From: a bacterium
GTDB taxonomy: Bacteria > Myxococcota > UBA727 > JAUIJE01
Assembly (NCBI GenBank): GCA_030431455.1
Contig: JAUIJE010000003.1
Span: 672,850-736,849, forward strand
Reading direction: 5' to 3'
DNA: 64,000 bases
Both the position numbers and the translations under genes were made by a program. Below, in pieces: positions 52,920 through 59,877 of this stretch. Position 1 is the stretch's first letter. Every line of letters begins with the position of its first letter. Below the pieces are notes generated by a model. The model worked only from the letters and a program-made list of their open reading frames with translations, was not told where the DNA came from and ran no database searches.

Positions 52920-54139
52920 TGTTTCACCGTGATCAAAGGAAGGTGCTCGGCCACGCGGGTGGCGGCCCGGTGGTGCACGAGCGCGTCCACCACGTCGCCA
53001 ATGTCTTTGTACGCGTCAGGATGTTCCTCGAAGAGCATGCGCTCGTCGGCGTAGAGCACGTGGCCGCCGGTGGCGGTGCGGCGCACGCTTTTGCGCGTGT
53101 ACTTGTGGCGCATCTTGTTGTGGGCGTCGTGTCGGCCGAGCTTGCGGCCCGCCCCGTGGGCCACACAACACAGGTGCGCGTCGTTGCCCGTCCCGCGCAG
53201 GATGCTCGACGGCGTGCCCCGGGTGCCGAGCACCACCGTGAGCGCCCCCTGCTCAGCGGGGGCGGCCCCCTTTTGGTGCAGCCACACCGGGCGGCCTCGC
53301 ACCGTGGTTTCGCGCACGGTGTTGTGGTGCACGTCGAGGTCGAGGGCCCACCGGTTCGGCCGGGTCGCGCCCACCGCGTGCAGCAAGCGGACCCGCAGCA
53401 CAAACCGGTTGGCTTCGGCGAAGTGCAGCACCGACCGCAGGGCGGACAGGTACGCCCCGCGGGCATCCTCGTCGTCCAGGGCCACGTCGCCCCAGCGCCG
53501 GGCGAACACGCCGCCCACGCCGCGCGATCCCGAGTGCACAATGACACTGGGCATGCCCCGCGACACCCCCGCGGCTTTCTCGGCCACAGCGCCGATGTGC
53601 CCCACCTCGGCGAAGTGATTGCCCCCACCCGTGGTGCCGAGCTGTCGCGCGAACAAACCGGGGTCCTCGAGCCACGCGGGGTCGGCGGGGGCGTGCACGG
53701 GTTCGAGCCCGGCGAGATCGCGCAGGGGGTCGGGCACCCCGTCGACAAAGGCGAGACCGCGGGCGCCGAAGCGGCAGGCCGCGACCACCAATGCTTCGGG
53801 ATCGACCGCCGCGAACAGGTCGTCGGCCATGGCGTTGTCCACCCGGCGCAGCAAGGCATCGCCGGTGTACTTGGCGCGCCGGGCCACGGTGAGGCGCACC
53901 CCACAGCCGGCATCGCCCCCAATGAGCTGCGGAAAGATGCTGTCCTCGAACGCGAACGCGGCGCCGATCGGCACCCCGCGCCCCGGGTGCAGGTCCGGCA
54001 GGCCCACCGCTTGGGTGCACCCCGGTCGGGCCGCCACCTGGAGCAGCTGGGCCACCGCCTCGGTCTCGAGCCAAAGGCGCGGGGTGGAGAGGACCGACAC
54101 GTGGTCGGGAAGGTCATGTTGTGGTTGAAAAGTGCCCAT
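52916..54139 (-). CDS. rtcB: RtcB-family RNA ligase, release-factor-H-coupled type
   Basis: 407 residues. Metal and guanylylation motifs are intact: IGGDAGCG with Cys79, GTTGGGNHFAEV at 169-179, HSGSRG at 202-207, WLHQKGAAPAEQG near 286-298, and the nucleophile region CVAHGAGRKLGRHDA with His328. RtcB joins 2',3'-cyclic phosphate and 5'-OH RNA ends using GTP and manganese. The N-terminus (VGLPDLHPGRGVPIGAAFAF) fits the subclass usually paired with release factor H. It is first in the operon, right behind a sigma-54 promoter, and is divergent from an RtcR-like activator. Confidence 0.94.
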   Translation of the reverse strand: MGTFQPQHDLPDHVSVLSTPRLWLETEAVAQLLQVAARPGCTQAVGLPDLHPGRGVPIGAAFAFEDSIFPQLIGGDAGCGVRLTVARRAKYTGDALLRRVDNAMADDLFAAVDPEALVVAACRFGARGLAFVDGVPDPLRDLAGLEPVHAPADPAWLEDPGLFARQLGTTGGGNHFAEVGHIGAVAEKAAGVSRGMPSVIVHSGSRGVGGVFARRWGDVALDDEDARGAYLSALRSVLHFAEANRFVLRVRLLHAVGATRPNRWALDLDVHHNTVRETTVRGRPVWLHQKGAAPAEQGALTVVLGTRGTPSSILRGTGNDAHLCCVAHGAGRKLGRHDAHNKMRHKYTRKSVRRTATGGHVLYADERMLFEEHPDAYKDIGDVVDALVHHRAATRVAEHLPLITVKQ

Positions 54140-54153
54140 AGCCGGGACTGCAT

Positions 54154-54169
54154 CGCAGGCACCGTGCCA
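54154..54169 (-). promoter_or_regulatory. Sigma-54 promoter of the rtcB-X-prfH operon
   Basis: On the minus strand the bases read TGGCACG-GTGC-CTGCG: a perfect -24 element and a -12 GC, 10 nt apart. The predicted start is about 54143, only 4 nt before the rtcB ATG at 54139, so the message would be essentially leaderless. The divergent RtcR-like protein has the GAFTGA loop needed to activate such a promoter. Confidence 0.8.
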
Positions 54170-54247
54170 TCACGTATTTTCAATGACTTACGGCATAACT
54201 GGTCTTCGCTGCACCGGCATGTATCGGTGCGTTCTTCACCATATGAT

Positions 54248-55744
54248 ATGTTTCGCACCATGATGTTCCGCTCGTTGCTGACCTGGGGGGACCGCGCCGC
54301 CGGCTGGCAAAAGTATGGGGGCAAAGACCCGGGCCCCGTGCTGCGCTTCGCCGCGGTCACCGACGCGACCTATGCGCGCGCCGTGGTGCTCTGCCCCCGC
54401 CGCAGCCGGGTCGCCACCAAGGCCTTGGCCCGCGACCTGCGCGCCCACATCGACGACGTCGAGGTGGTGCCCATCGACATCGAAGACCCGTCCGACCACG
54501 AGGCCCTGTTCGACGCGCTGTCCCCGCGGTTGGCGGGCTGGCGCGACACCCTGCCCGACCTCGACGTGTTGCTCTCCGCGGGCACTCCCCAAGCACAAAC
54601 ATTGTGGGTGGTTTTGGTCCAGGCCGGCCTGCTCGATGCCCGCATGCTCCAGGTCATCCCCCCGCAGTTTGTGCCCGTGCCCCACCCCCACCCGGTGCGC
54701 GAGGTGCGCTTCGACATCGAGGGTTTTCCCGAGATTCGCGCCCTGCGCGACGAGGTCGTGCAGCTGCGCCGCTTGGCCCAGAAGGTGCGCACGGACATGG
54801 TGAGCAGCAGCCCGGCCATGGCCCGGCTCTCCCGCCGCCTGGTGCGCGCGGCCCAAAGCGACGTGGCCGTGCTCGTGCTCGGCGAGACCGGCGCGGGCAA
54901 GGAGCGGGTCGCGCAGGCGGTGCATCAACATTCGGCGCGACGGGAGGGACCGTTCGTGGTCGAAAACTGCGGGGCGTTCAGCGAGACCGCGCTGCAGAGC
55001 GAGCTGTTCGGGCACGAGGCGGGGGCGTTCACCGGGGCGGCCGGGGCCCGGCGCGGCCTGTTCGAACAAGCGGACACGGGCACGCTGTTCCTCGACGAGG
55101 TGGGCGAGCTTTCCCCCGCCAGCCAGGTGCGCCTGTTGCGTGTGCTCCAGACCGGGCGCTTTCGGCGCATGGGGGCCGAGACCGAGACCGAGGTGGACGT
55201 GCGCATCGTGGCCGCCACCCACCGGGACCTGCGCGCGATGGTCAAGGCCGGCACCTTCCGCGAAGACCTCTACTACCGGTTGTGCGGGGCCGAGCTCGAG
55301 GTGCCCGCCCTGCGCGACCGCCGCGAAGACATCGCCCCTTTGGTCGAGCGGTTCTTGACCGACTTTGGCCGCCGCGACCTCGCCGTGACCCGGCCCGCGC
55401 ACCGCGTGCTGCACCAGTACCATTGGCCTGGCAACGTGCGCGAGCTGCGCGCCGAGGTCCGGCGCTGGACGGTGTTTTGTGACGAGGTGGTGGACGTGTC
55501 TGACCTCGGGCCCGACCTGCAGCTGGCCGCGGCCGCCGAGCCCCCGCGCCTCCCCACCGAACACATGCTGGACGAGGCCGCGGTGCTCACCCTCGACGAG
55601 GCGGTGAGCGCCACCGAGCACGCGGTGATCGTCGACGTGCTCGCCCGCACCGGCCACAACCTGTCCCAGACCGCGCGCTTGCTCGATGTGGACCGCAACA
55701 CCTTGAAGCGCAAGATGGTGCGCCTCGGCCTGCGCGCGGGGTAG
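54248..55744 (+). CDS. rtcR: RtcR-like sigma-54 activator with CARF-like sensor domain
   Basis: 498 residues from the ATG at 54248; ATGs at 54260 and 54263 are equally possible, since a TATGAT -10-like box overlaps the first. The N-terminal ~170 residues look like a CARF/Rossmann sensor, with DVLLSAGTPQAQTLWVVLVQ near 116-135. The AAA+ domain has the P-loop GETGAGKE, the sigma-54 contact GAFTGA and Walker B GTLFLDEVGEL. A Fis-type helix-turn-helix ends the protein (NLSQTARLLDVDRNTLKRK). RtcR in Escherichia coli activates rtcBA upon RNA damage, probably by sensing RNA ends. The N-terminus here is shorter than in that protein. Confidence 0.88.
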   Translation: MFRTMMFRSLLTWGDRAAGWQKYGGKDPGPVLRFAAVTDATYARAVVLCPRRSRVATKALARDLRAHIDDVEVVPIDIEDPSDHEALFDALSPRLAGWRDTLPDLDVLLSAGTPQAQTLWVVLVQAGLLDARMLQVIPPQFVPVPHPHPVREVRFDIEGFPEIRALRDEVVQLRRLAQKVRTDMVSSSPAMARLSRRLVRAAQSDVAVLVLGETGAGKERVAQAVHQHSARREGPFVVENCGAFSETALQSELFGHEAGAFTGAAGARRGLFEQADTGTLFLDEVGELSPASQVRLLRVLQTGRFRRMGAETETEVDVRIVAATHRDLRAMVKAGTFREDLYYRLCGAELEVPALRDRREDIAPLVERFLTDFGRRDLAVTRPAHRVLHQYHWPGNVRELRAEVRRWTVFCDEVVDVSDLGPDLQLAAAAEPPRLPTEHMLDEAAVLTLDEAVSATEHAVIVDVLARTGHNLSQTARLLDVDRNTLKRKMVRLGLRAG

Positions 55745-55752
55745 GCTCGCCC

Positions 55753-56394
55753 ATGGCCGACACCGACCGGCGCGGACGCCGCAAACAACCTCGTCAAGCC
55801 CGGTCCAAGGCGTTGGTGGACGCCATGGTCACCGCCACCGAACAGCTCCTGCGCGACGACGAGCGCGGGGTGAGCATGAAGGCCATCGCCCGCCGGGCCG
55901 GGGTCGGGGTCGCGTCGGTGTACGAGTACTTCGCCCACCAAGACGGCCTGGTCGACGCGCTCCTCGACCGCACCGCGGTGGGCAACTTTCGCCGGCTGGA
56001 AAAGCTGCTCGCCGATCCCGGCCTGCCCATCCGCGACCTGTGCGAACAGATCGCCACCACCACCCGCGACATCTACTTGGAGTCGCCGCGCCTGACCCGG
56101 TTCATGCTCAAGACCGCGTTTCGTTTTGACCGAATGGCCTGGGTGCAAAAAGAACGCGACCGCTATGCGCAGATTTTGGGCGCCCGGCTGCAGCTTGCTT
56201 TCCCCGATGCGCCCCCCCAGGAGTGCATCGACAGCGCGTTCGCCGCCACCGACATGTTCACCGGCATTGTGTTCAGCGCGCTGTACCGGGACGAGAGCGA
56301 CATCGACATCACCGCCGCGATGGCGCGCATGCTGCGCTTCTTCGACGCGGAGTTGACCCACCTCGCCGCCCTGGATGACGCGCACCCGCGATAG
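55753..56394 (+). CDS. TetR-family transcriptional regulator
   Basis: 213 residues. The helix-turn-helix (residues about 15-65) has GVSMKAIARRAGVGVASVYE and a following YFAHQDGLVDALLDR. The C-terminal helical domain resembles the TetR_C class with a ligand pocket. It starts 8 nt after the rtcR stop, so it is probably co-transcribed with rtcR, although no link to RNA repair is known. The target is unknown; no operator is visible nearby. Confidence 0.88.
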   Translation: MADTDRRGRRKQPRQARSKALVDAMVTATEQLLRDDERGVSMKAIARRAGVGVASVYEYFAHQDGLVDALLDRTAVGNFRRLEKLLADPGLPIRDLCEQIATTTRDIYLESPRLTRFMLKTAFRFDRMAWVQKERDRYAQILGARLQLAFPDAPPQECIDSAFAATDMFTGIVFSALYRDESDIDITAAMARMLRFFDAELTHLAALDDAHPR

Positions 56395-56429
56395 GCGTGG
56401 TGGGCGACGTCACGTCGCCCCCGCCCACG

Positions 56430-57941
56430 TCACGGAGTGATGCATTGGGTGTTGTCGGTGGGGTCGACGCTGCCGCTGGTGCAGTTGTCGTACTCGCACA
56501 CCGACGACGACGTCACCCCATTGCAGTCGGGGTCGGGCACGCCGCACCCACAATCGCAGGTGTCGTTGGCTTCATCGTAGTAGGACGCGCTGCACGTCCA
56601 CCCCGCAGGAACGCTGCCGGCGTCGCTCCCGCTTCCGCATTGCTGCAGTTTGTCGCTGCAGTCGGGCTTGTCGTTGGTGAAGGAACCGCACCCGCAAGAC
56701 AGGTCCAGCGAATAGCCAAAGCAGGTGTACTGGCAACTGGCGAGGTCGCTTTCGCATCCAGGACCATTTCCGCGAACGACAGAACTGGAAGAACCAGGCT
56801 GGTCGTGGGCCTGCTCGTAGATCGCCACCGCCGCGCACGACGACAGACTTGGATTGTTCTCGATGTGGATCAAGCCCGTGGAGAACAGGGGGGCGGACAC
56901 CGTGTGCAACGAGGCGTTGCCGATGATGTTCAGGTTTCCGTTGGTCAAGGCCGGCGCCTGCAGCGAGGTGAGCTGGGGATTGTTCTCCACCGCGACCTCG
57001 TCACCGGTGTGCAGCGCGGGGAAGGAGAGGGTGCCGAGCTGGGGATTGTTGCGAATCTCGATCCGTCCTTCGGTGAGCGCGGGCAACAAGAAAGCCTGTA
57101 GGCCCGCACCGGATATCGTCAACACGGTATGGCTCAGGCTGTCCAACCGCAAAGTTGTGAGTGCAGAGGCATTGGCGATGTCCACCCCCAACACGAACCC
57201 GGTGCTGTTGTCGCTGCCGACCAGCGCCCGCAAATCCACCACTTGCAGCGCCGGCACATCCGCCAACACCACCCAGTCGGCCCACTCCAGCTTCCGGAGG
57301 TCAACATGGGTCACCGTCAACGACGAGACGTCGACATGCTCCACCGAAAGGACGTGGGGCATCACCACCTTTTGGTATGCCCCCTTGATCACCAGACCTT
57401 CGCCGACGGTGTGCACATTGCCGAGGGCGACCACATCAAGCCCTTGCACCGCATCGACCTCCAGCCGCCCGGTCACAGTGCCGATCCCCGAGTGCAAAAA
57501 CGCTTCGTACTCGTCTAGGCTCTCGATGATCATGTCCCCGTCGTAGACTCCGGTGCCGGCAGGAACCACATCCCCATCTCCATCGCCTGAAGAACCGGCG
57601 TCGCCGTCCCCGTCTCCATCTCCGTCACCGTCGCCGTCGCCTGAAGAGCCGCCATCGCCGTCGCCATCCCCATCGCCGCCCAAGCCGGCGGGCACGCACC
57701 GGTAGTCTTCGGCGTCGTCGGGGTGCGCCCACTGGTGGCCGTCCTCGCACCAAGCCACCCCGTCATCATCCCGCACACAATGCTGTTGGGCCGTGCAGGG
57801 ATCGTCGCCGCGACCGGGCTCACCGCGCGGCCCGAATCCTGAGCCGTCCATGTTGCCGTCGCAGGCGACGGCCCCCAACAGCAACAGAACCAGCCCCTGG
57901 CGGAGGGGCAACGAGGTCGTTTTGGTGGGGGGCGGATTCAT
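56430..57941 (-). CDS. Gly-Asp lipoprotein with leucine-rich/receptor-L-like solenoid and CDCGCG module
   Basis: 503 residues. The signal peptide ends in lipobox GAVAC. Three short Gly-Asp tracts are separated by SSGDGDG spacers. Residues about 130-370 form a solenoid of short beta-strand repeats (LEVDAVQGLDVVALGNVHTV, IEIRNNPQLGTLSFPALHTG, LNIIGNASLHTVSAPLFSTG), like receptor-L or leucine-rich surface proteins. The C-terminal region is Cys-rich with CDCGCGVPDPDC, shared with the tri-haem lipoprotein, but there is no haem site. The large lipoprotein at 59878 ends in a similar solenoid. Probably surface exposed, function unknown. Confidence 0.8.
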   Translation of the reverse strand: MNPPPTKTTSLPLRQGLVLLLLGAVACDGNMDGSGFGPRGEPGRGDDPCTAQQHCVRDDDGVAWCEDGHQWAHPDDAEDYRCVPAGLGGDGDGDGDGGSSGDGDGDGDGDGDGDAGSSGDGDGDVVPAGTGVYDGDMIIESLDEYEAFLHSGIGTVTGRLEVDAVQGLDVVALGNVHTVGEGLVIKGAYQKVVMPHVLSVEHVDVSSLTVTHVDLRKLEWADWVVLADVPALQVVDLRALVGSDNSTGFVLGVDIANASALTTLRLDSLSHTVLTISGAGLQAFLLPALTEGRIEIRNNPQLGTLSFPALHTGDEVAVENNPQLTSLQAPALTNGNLNIIGNASLHTVSAPLFSTGLIHIENNPSLSSCAAVAIYEQAHDQPGSSSSVVRGNGPGCESDLASCQYTCFGYSLDLSCGCGSFTNDKPDCSDKLQQCGSGSDAGSVPAGWTCSASYYDEANDTCDCGCGVPDPDCNGVTSSSVCEYDNCTSGSVDPTDNTQCITP

Positions 57942-58133
57942 GGCATCTCCTTGTCTGGGCGGAGGTAGGCAGGGCTCCTACCTCTTCTTTGCTTTTCGTG
58001 GTGAAACCGGCTCGCGTTCGCGCGCGGACGGTCCGGGTTCTCAAGACGATAAGTGTTTGTTTTGTTTGGTCTTTCTCTCACGTCCGGCGGTGTATTCTGG
58101 GATCGCGCGGGGCCCGCGGGGTAGGCTCCGCCG
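57942..58133. other. Divergent intergenic region with a hairpin
   Basis: 192 bp between the minus strand lipoprotein and the + strand Gre-like gene. A stem GAGGTAGG/CCTACCTC near 57962-57985 is followed on the + strand by T-rich bases, so it could attenuate + strand read-through or lie in the lipoprotein leader. An AT-rich stretch (GTTTGTTTTGTTTGG) near 58054-58068 may contain the promoter for the Gre-like gene. Confidence 0.35.
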
Positions 58134-58616
58134 ATGAACGCGCCCGACAAGACCAAGGTGTGGACCGCCCTGCAAAAGCTGGCCAAGAGCCAGCTCGACG
58201 ACGCCATCAGCGCGCAGAAGACGGCGCAGCAAGGCGCGACCCACGAAGAGTCCAAACCGGAAAACGACAAGGACACCCGCGGGCTCGAGTCCAGTTACTT
58301 GGCGCGGGGCTTGGCCAATCGGGTGCTGGAGTGGCAGGAGACCGTGGCCCGCTTGTCACAGATCTCCGACAAGCCCCTGCCCGAAGACAGTGCCATTGTC
58401 GCGGGGGCGTTGGTCGCGCTCGAGGACGACGAAGGCGAGACCCTGTGGGTGGCGGTGGCCCCGGCCGGGGGCGGGCTCAAGGTCAGCATCGACGGGGTGC
58501 GCGTCACCGTGGCCACCCCCAAGGCGCCCTTGGGACAAGCGTTGATGGGCAAGGTGGTGGGCGACGAGGTCAAGCACCCATCGCGCGGGCTGCTCGAGGT
58601 GACCGCGGTGCGGTGA
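58134..58616 (+). CDS. GreA/GreB-like protein
   Basis: 160 residues. The C-terminal half resembles the Gre FKBP-like domain (VTVATPKAPLGQALMGKVVG, then DEVKHPSRGLLEV), with the ATP-x-APLG and GDEV positions typical of GreA/GreB. The N-terminal part (ESKPENDKDTRGLESSYLAR) resembles shortened Gre-like proteins and is less clearly a coiled coil. It may bind RNA polymerase through the secondary channel, but the acidic tip needed for cleavage stimulation is not evident. It stands alone. Confidence 0.72.
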   Translation: MNAPDKTKVWTALQKLAKSQLDDAISAQKTAQQGATHEESKPENDKDTRGLESSYLARGLANRVLEWQETVARLSQISDKPLPEDSAIVAGALVALEDDEGETLWVAVAPAGGGLKVSIDGVRVTVATPKAPLGQALMGKVVGDEVKHPSRGLLEVTAVR

Positions 58617-58618
58617 GC

Positions 58619-58825
58619 TCAGCTGCCCTGGCAGGCGATGGCGCACATCAGCGTGCCCATGCTGTTTTTGGGCAACAGACACCCCATGAACATCTCGTTG
58701 AAGCTCCCGGTGCAGGCCAAGGCCATGCGCTCATAGGTCTCCGACGAGGCGATGGCGGGCCGCCGGTACGGCCGCTTGCCCGTGGTCGTCGGGGGCACGG
58801 GCACTTCTTCGGGCGGGGCGCGCAT
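58619..58825 (-). CDS. Cys-rich mini-protein 1 (putative peptide precursor)
   Basis: 68 residues from an ATG one base after the stop of the upstream paralogue, so translation is coupled. The N-terminal half is Pro/Thr-rich. The core has KRPYRRPAIASSETYERMAL, then ACTGSFNEMFMGC, and ends LMCAIACQGS. Four Cys match those of the neighbour. The YxxP-containing leader and short Cys-rich core resemble small ribosomally made peptide precursors of delta-type proteobacteria, but no modifying enzyme is nearby. Function unknown. Confidence 0.68.
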   Translation of the reverse strand: MRAPPEEVPVPPTTTGKRPYRRPAIASSETYERMALACTGSFNEMFMGCLLPKNSMGTLMCAIACQGS

Positions 58826-58826
58826 G

Positions 58827-59048
58827 TCAGGACCCGTTGCAGGGGGCGTTGCACATCAAGAACATGCCCTCTTTGGACAAAAGACAGCCCATGAACTGGT
58901 CGTTGAAGCTCCCGGTGCACGCCAGCGCGAGGCGCTCGTAGGTCTCCGACGAGGCGATGGTGGGGCGCCGGTAGGGCTTTTTGGGGGCGCGGGGCGGGCG
59001 GGCCGCGCGATCGGCGACGGGGGCGGACAAACGACCTCCAGGAGACAC
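58827..59048 (-). CDS. Cys-rich mini-protein 2 (putative peptide precursor)
   Basis: 73 residues from a GTG at 59048 with GAGG 6 nt upstream; a longer frame to 59135 exists but lacks a ribosome site. The core KKPYRRPTIASSETYERLAL, then ACTGSFNDQFMGC and LMCNAPCNGS, is closely similar to mini-protein 1, including four Cys with a C-x10-C-x10/11-C-x3-C pattern. The DNA is also very similar, so this is a recent tandem duplication. The function is unknown; a role as a processed peptide is inference. Confidence 0.68.
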   Translation of the reverse strand: MSPGGRLSAPVADRAARPPRAPKKPYRRPTIASSETYERLALACTGSFNDQFMGCLLSKEGMFLMCNAPCNGS

Positions 59049-59201
59049 CGAACGCCTCGCTGGCGCCCGGCGGTGGCCCGGTGAGGGCCACAAACAGGGG
59101 TGGTCAGATTGTCCAATCCGGAGACAAAACCGCAAACTTTTCGCGGTGTTGTATCGTTTTATGCCGGTCTTGCCGGCTTTTCCGGGATTGTCCGCGTGGG
59201 G

Positions 59202-59252
59202 TTAGGCCGCGGACGGCCTTCTTAGGCCGCGGACGGCCTTCTTAGGCCGCGG
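59202..59252 (+). repeat. 20-bp tandem repeat at the 3' end of def
   Basis: The unit TTAGGCCGCGGACGGCCTTC occurs at 59202-59221 and 59222-59241, and its first 11 bases recur at 59242-59252, where they encode the def stop. Each unit holds a GGCCGCGGACGGCC near-palindrome. It seems to have arisen by duplication of the gene end. Confidence 0.85.
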
Positions 59253-59781
59253 CGTCTTCTTCTTCGCGCTCGGCCTTGAGCTTGAGCATGCGCTTTTTGA
59301 TCATGTTGCGCTTGAGCCGGCTCAGGTACTCGACGAACAGCTTGCCGTCGAGGTGATCACACTCGTGCTGCAGGGCCACGGCCTTGAGGCCTTCGGCCTC
59401 GATGGTCTGCTCGTTCCCGTCGAGGTCGGTGTAGGTCATGGTGACCTTGCCCGCGCGGGTGACCTTGCCGACCTCACCGGGCACCGACAGGCAACCCTCT
59501 TCCCAGGTGAGCTCGCCCTCTTTGTGCACAAACTTGGGGTTGATGATCACCAGCGGCTCTTCCCCCGAGGGGCGGTCCTCTTCGCTGCCGTAGATGTCGA
59601 CGACGACCATCCGTTTGTGGATGCCGATCTGGGGGGCGGCGAGACCGACCCCGTCGGCCGCGTACATCGTCTCGAGGAGATCCTCGGCGAGGGCTCGAAT
59701 CTCGTCGTCGATGGTCTCGACCTCTTCGCTGACCTTGGCCAGCTCCGGGTCGGGCCAGATGAGGATGTCCTTGATCGCCAT
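59242..59781 (-). CDS. def: Peptide deformylase
   Basis: 179 residues. The three family motifs are intact: GVGLAAPQIG near residues 45-54, EEGCLSVPG near 94-102 and QHECDHLDG near 138-146, giving the Cys and two His metal ligands and the catalytic Glu. It removes the formyl group from new proteins. The C-terminus is a charged tail (MLKLKAEREEEDAAA). It is often followed by fmt, which is absent here. It is divergent from the large lipoprotein at 59878. Confidence 0.97.
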   Translation of the reverse strand: MAIKDILIWPDPELAKVSEEVETIDDEIRALAEDLLETMYAADGVGLAAPQIGIHKRMVVVDIYGSEEDRPSGEEPLVIINPKFVHKEGELTWEEGCLSVPGEVGKVTRAGKVTMTYTDLDGNEQTIEAEGLKAVALQHECDHLDGKLFVEYLSRLKRNMIKKRMLKLKAEREEEDAAA

Positions 59782-59877
59782 GTCTTTTGCCTCGCCCTTT
59801 CATGGTACGGACGCCGCGGCCAAACGGCAAACCACCCGGCCCTTTTGGCTTTTTCCCCGGGAAGCTACAACCCCATC

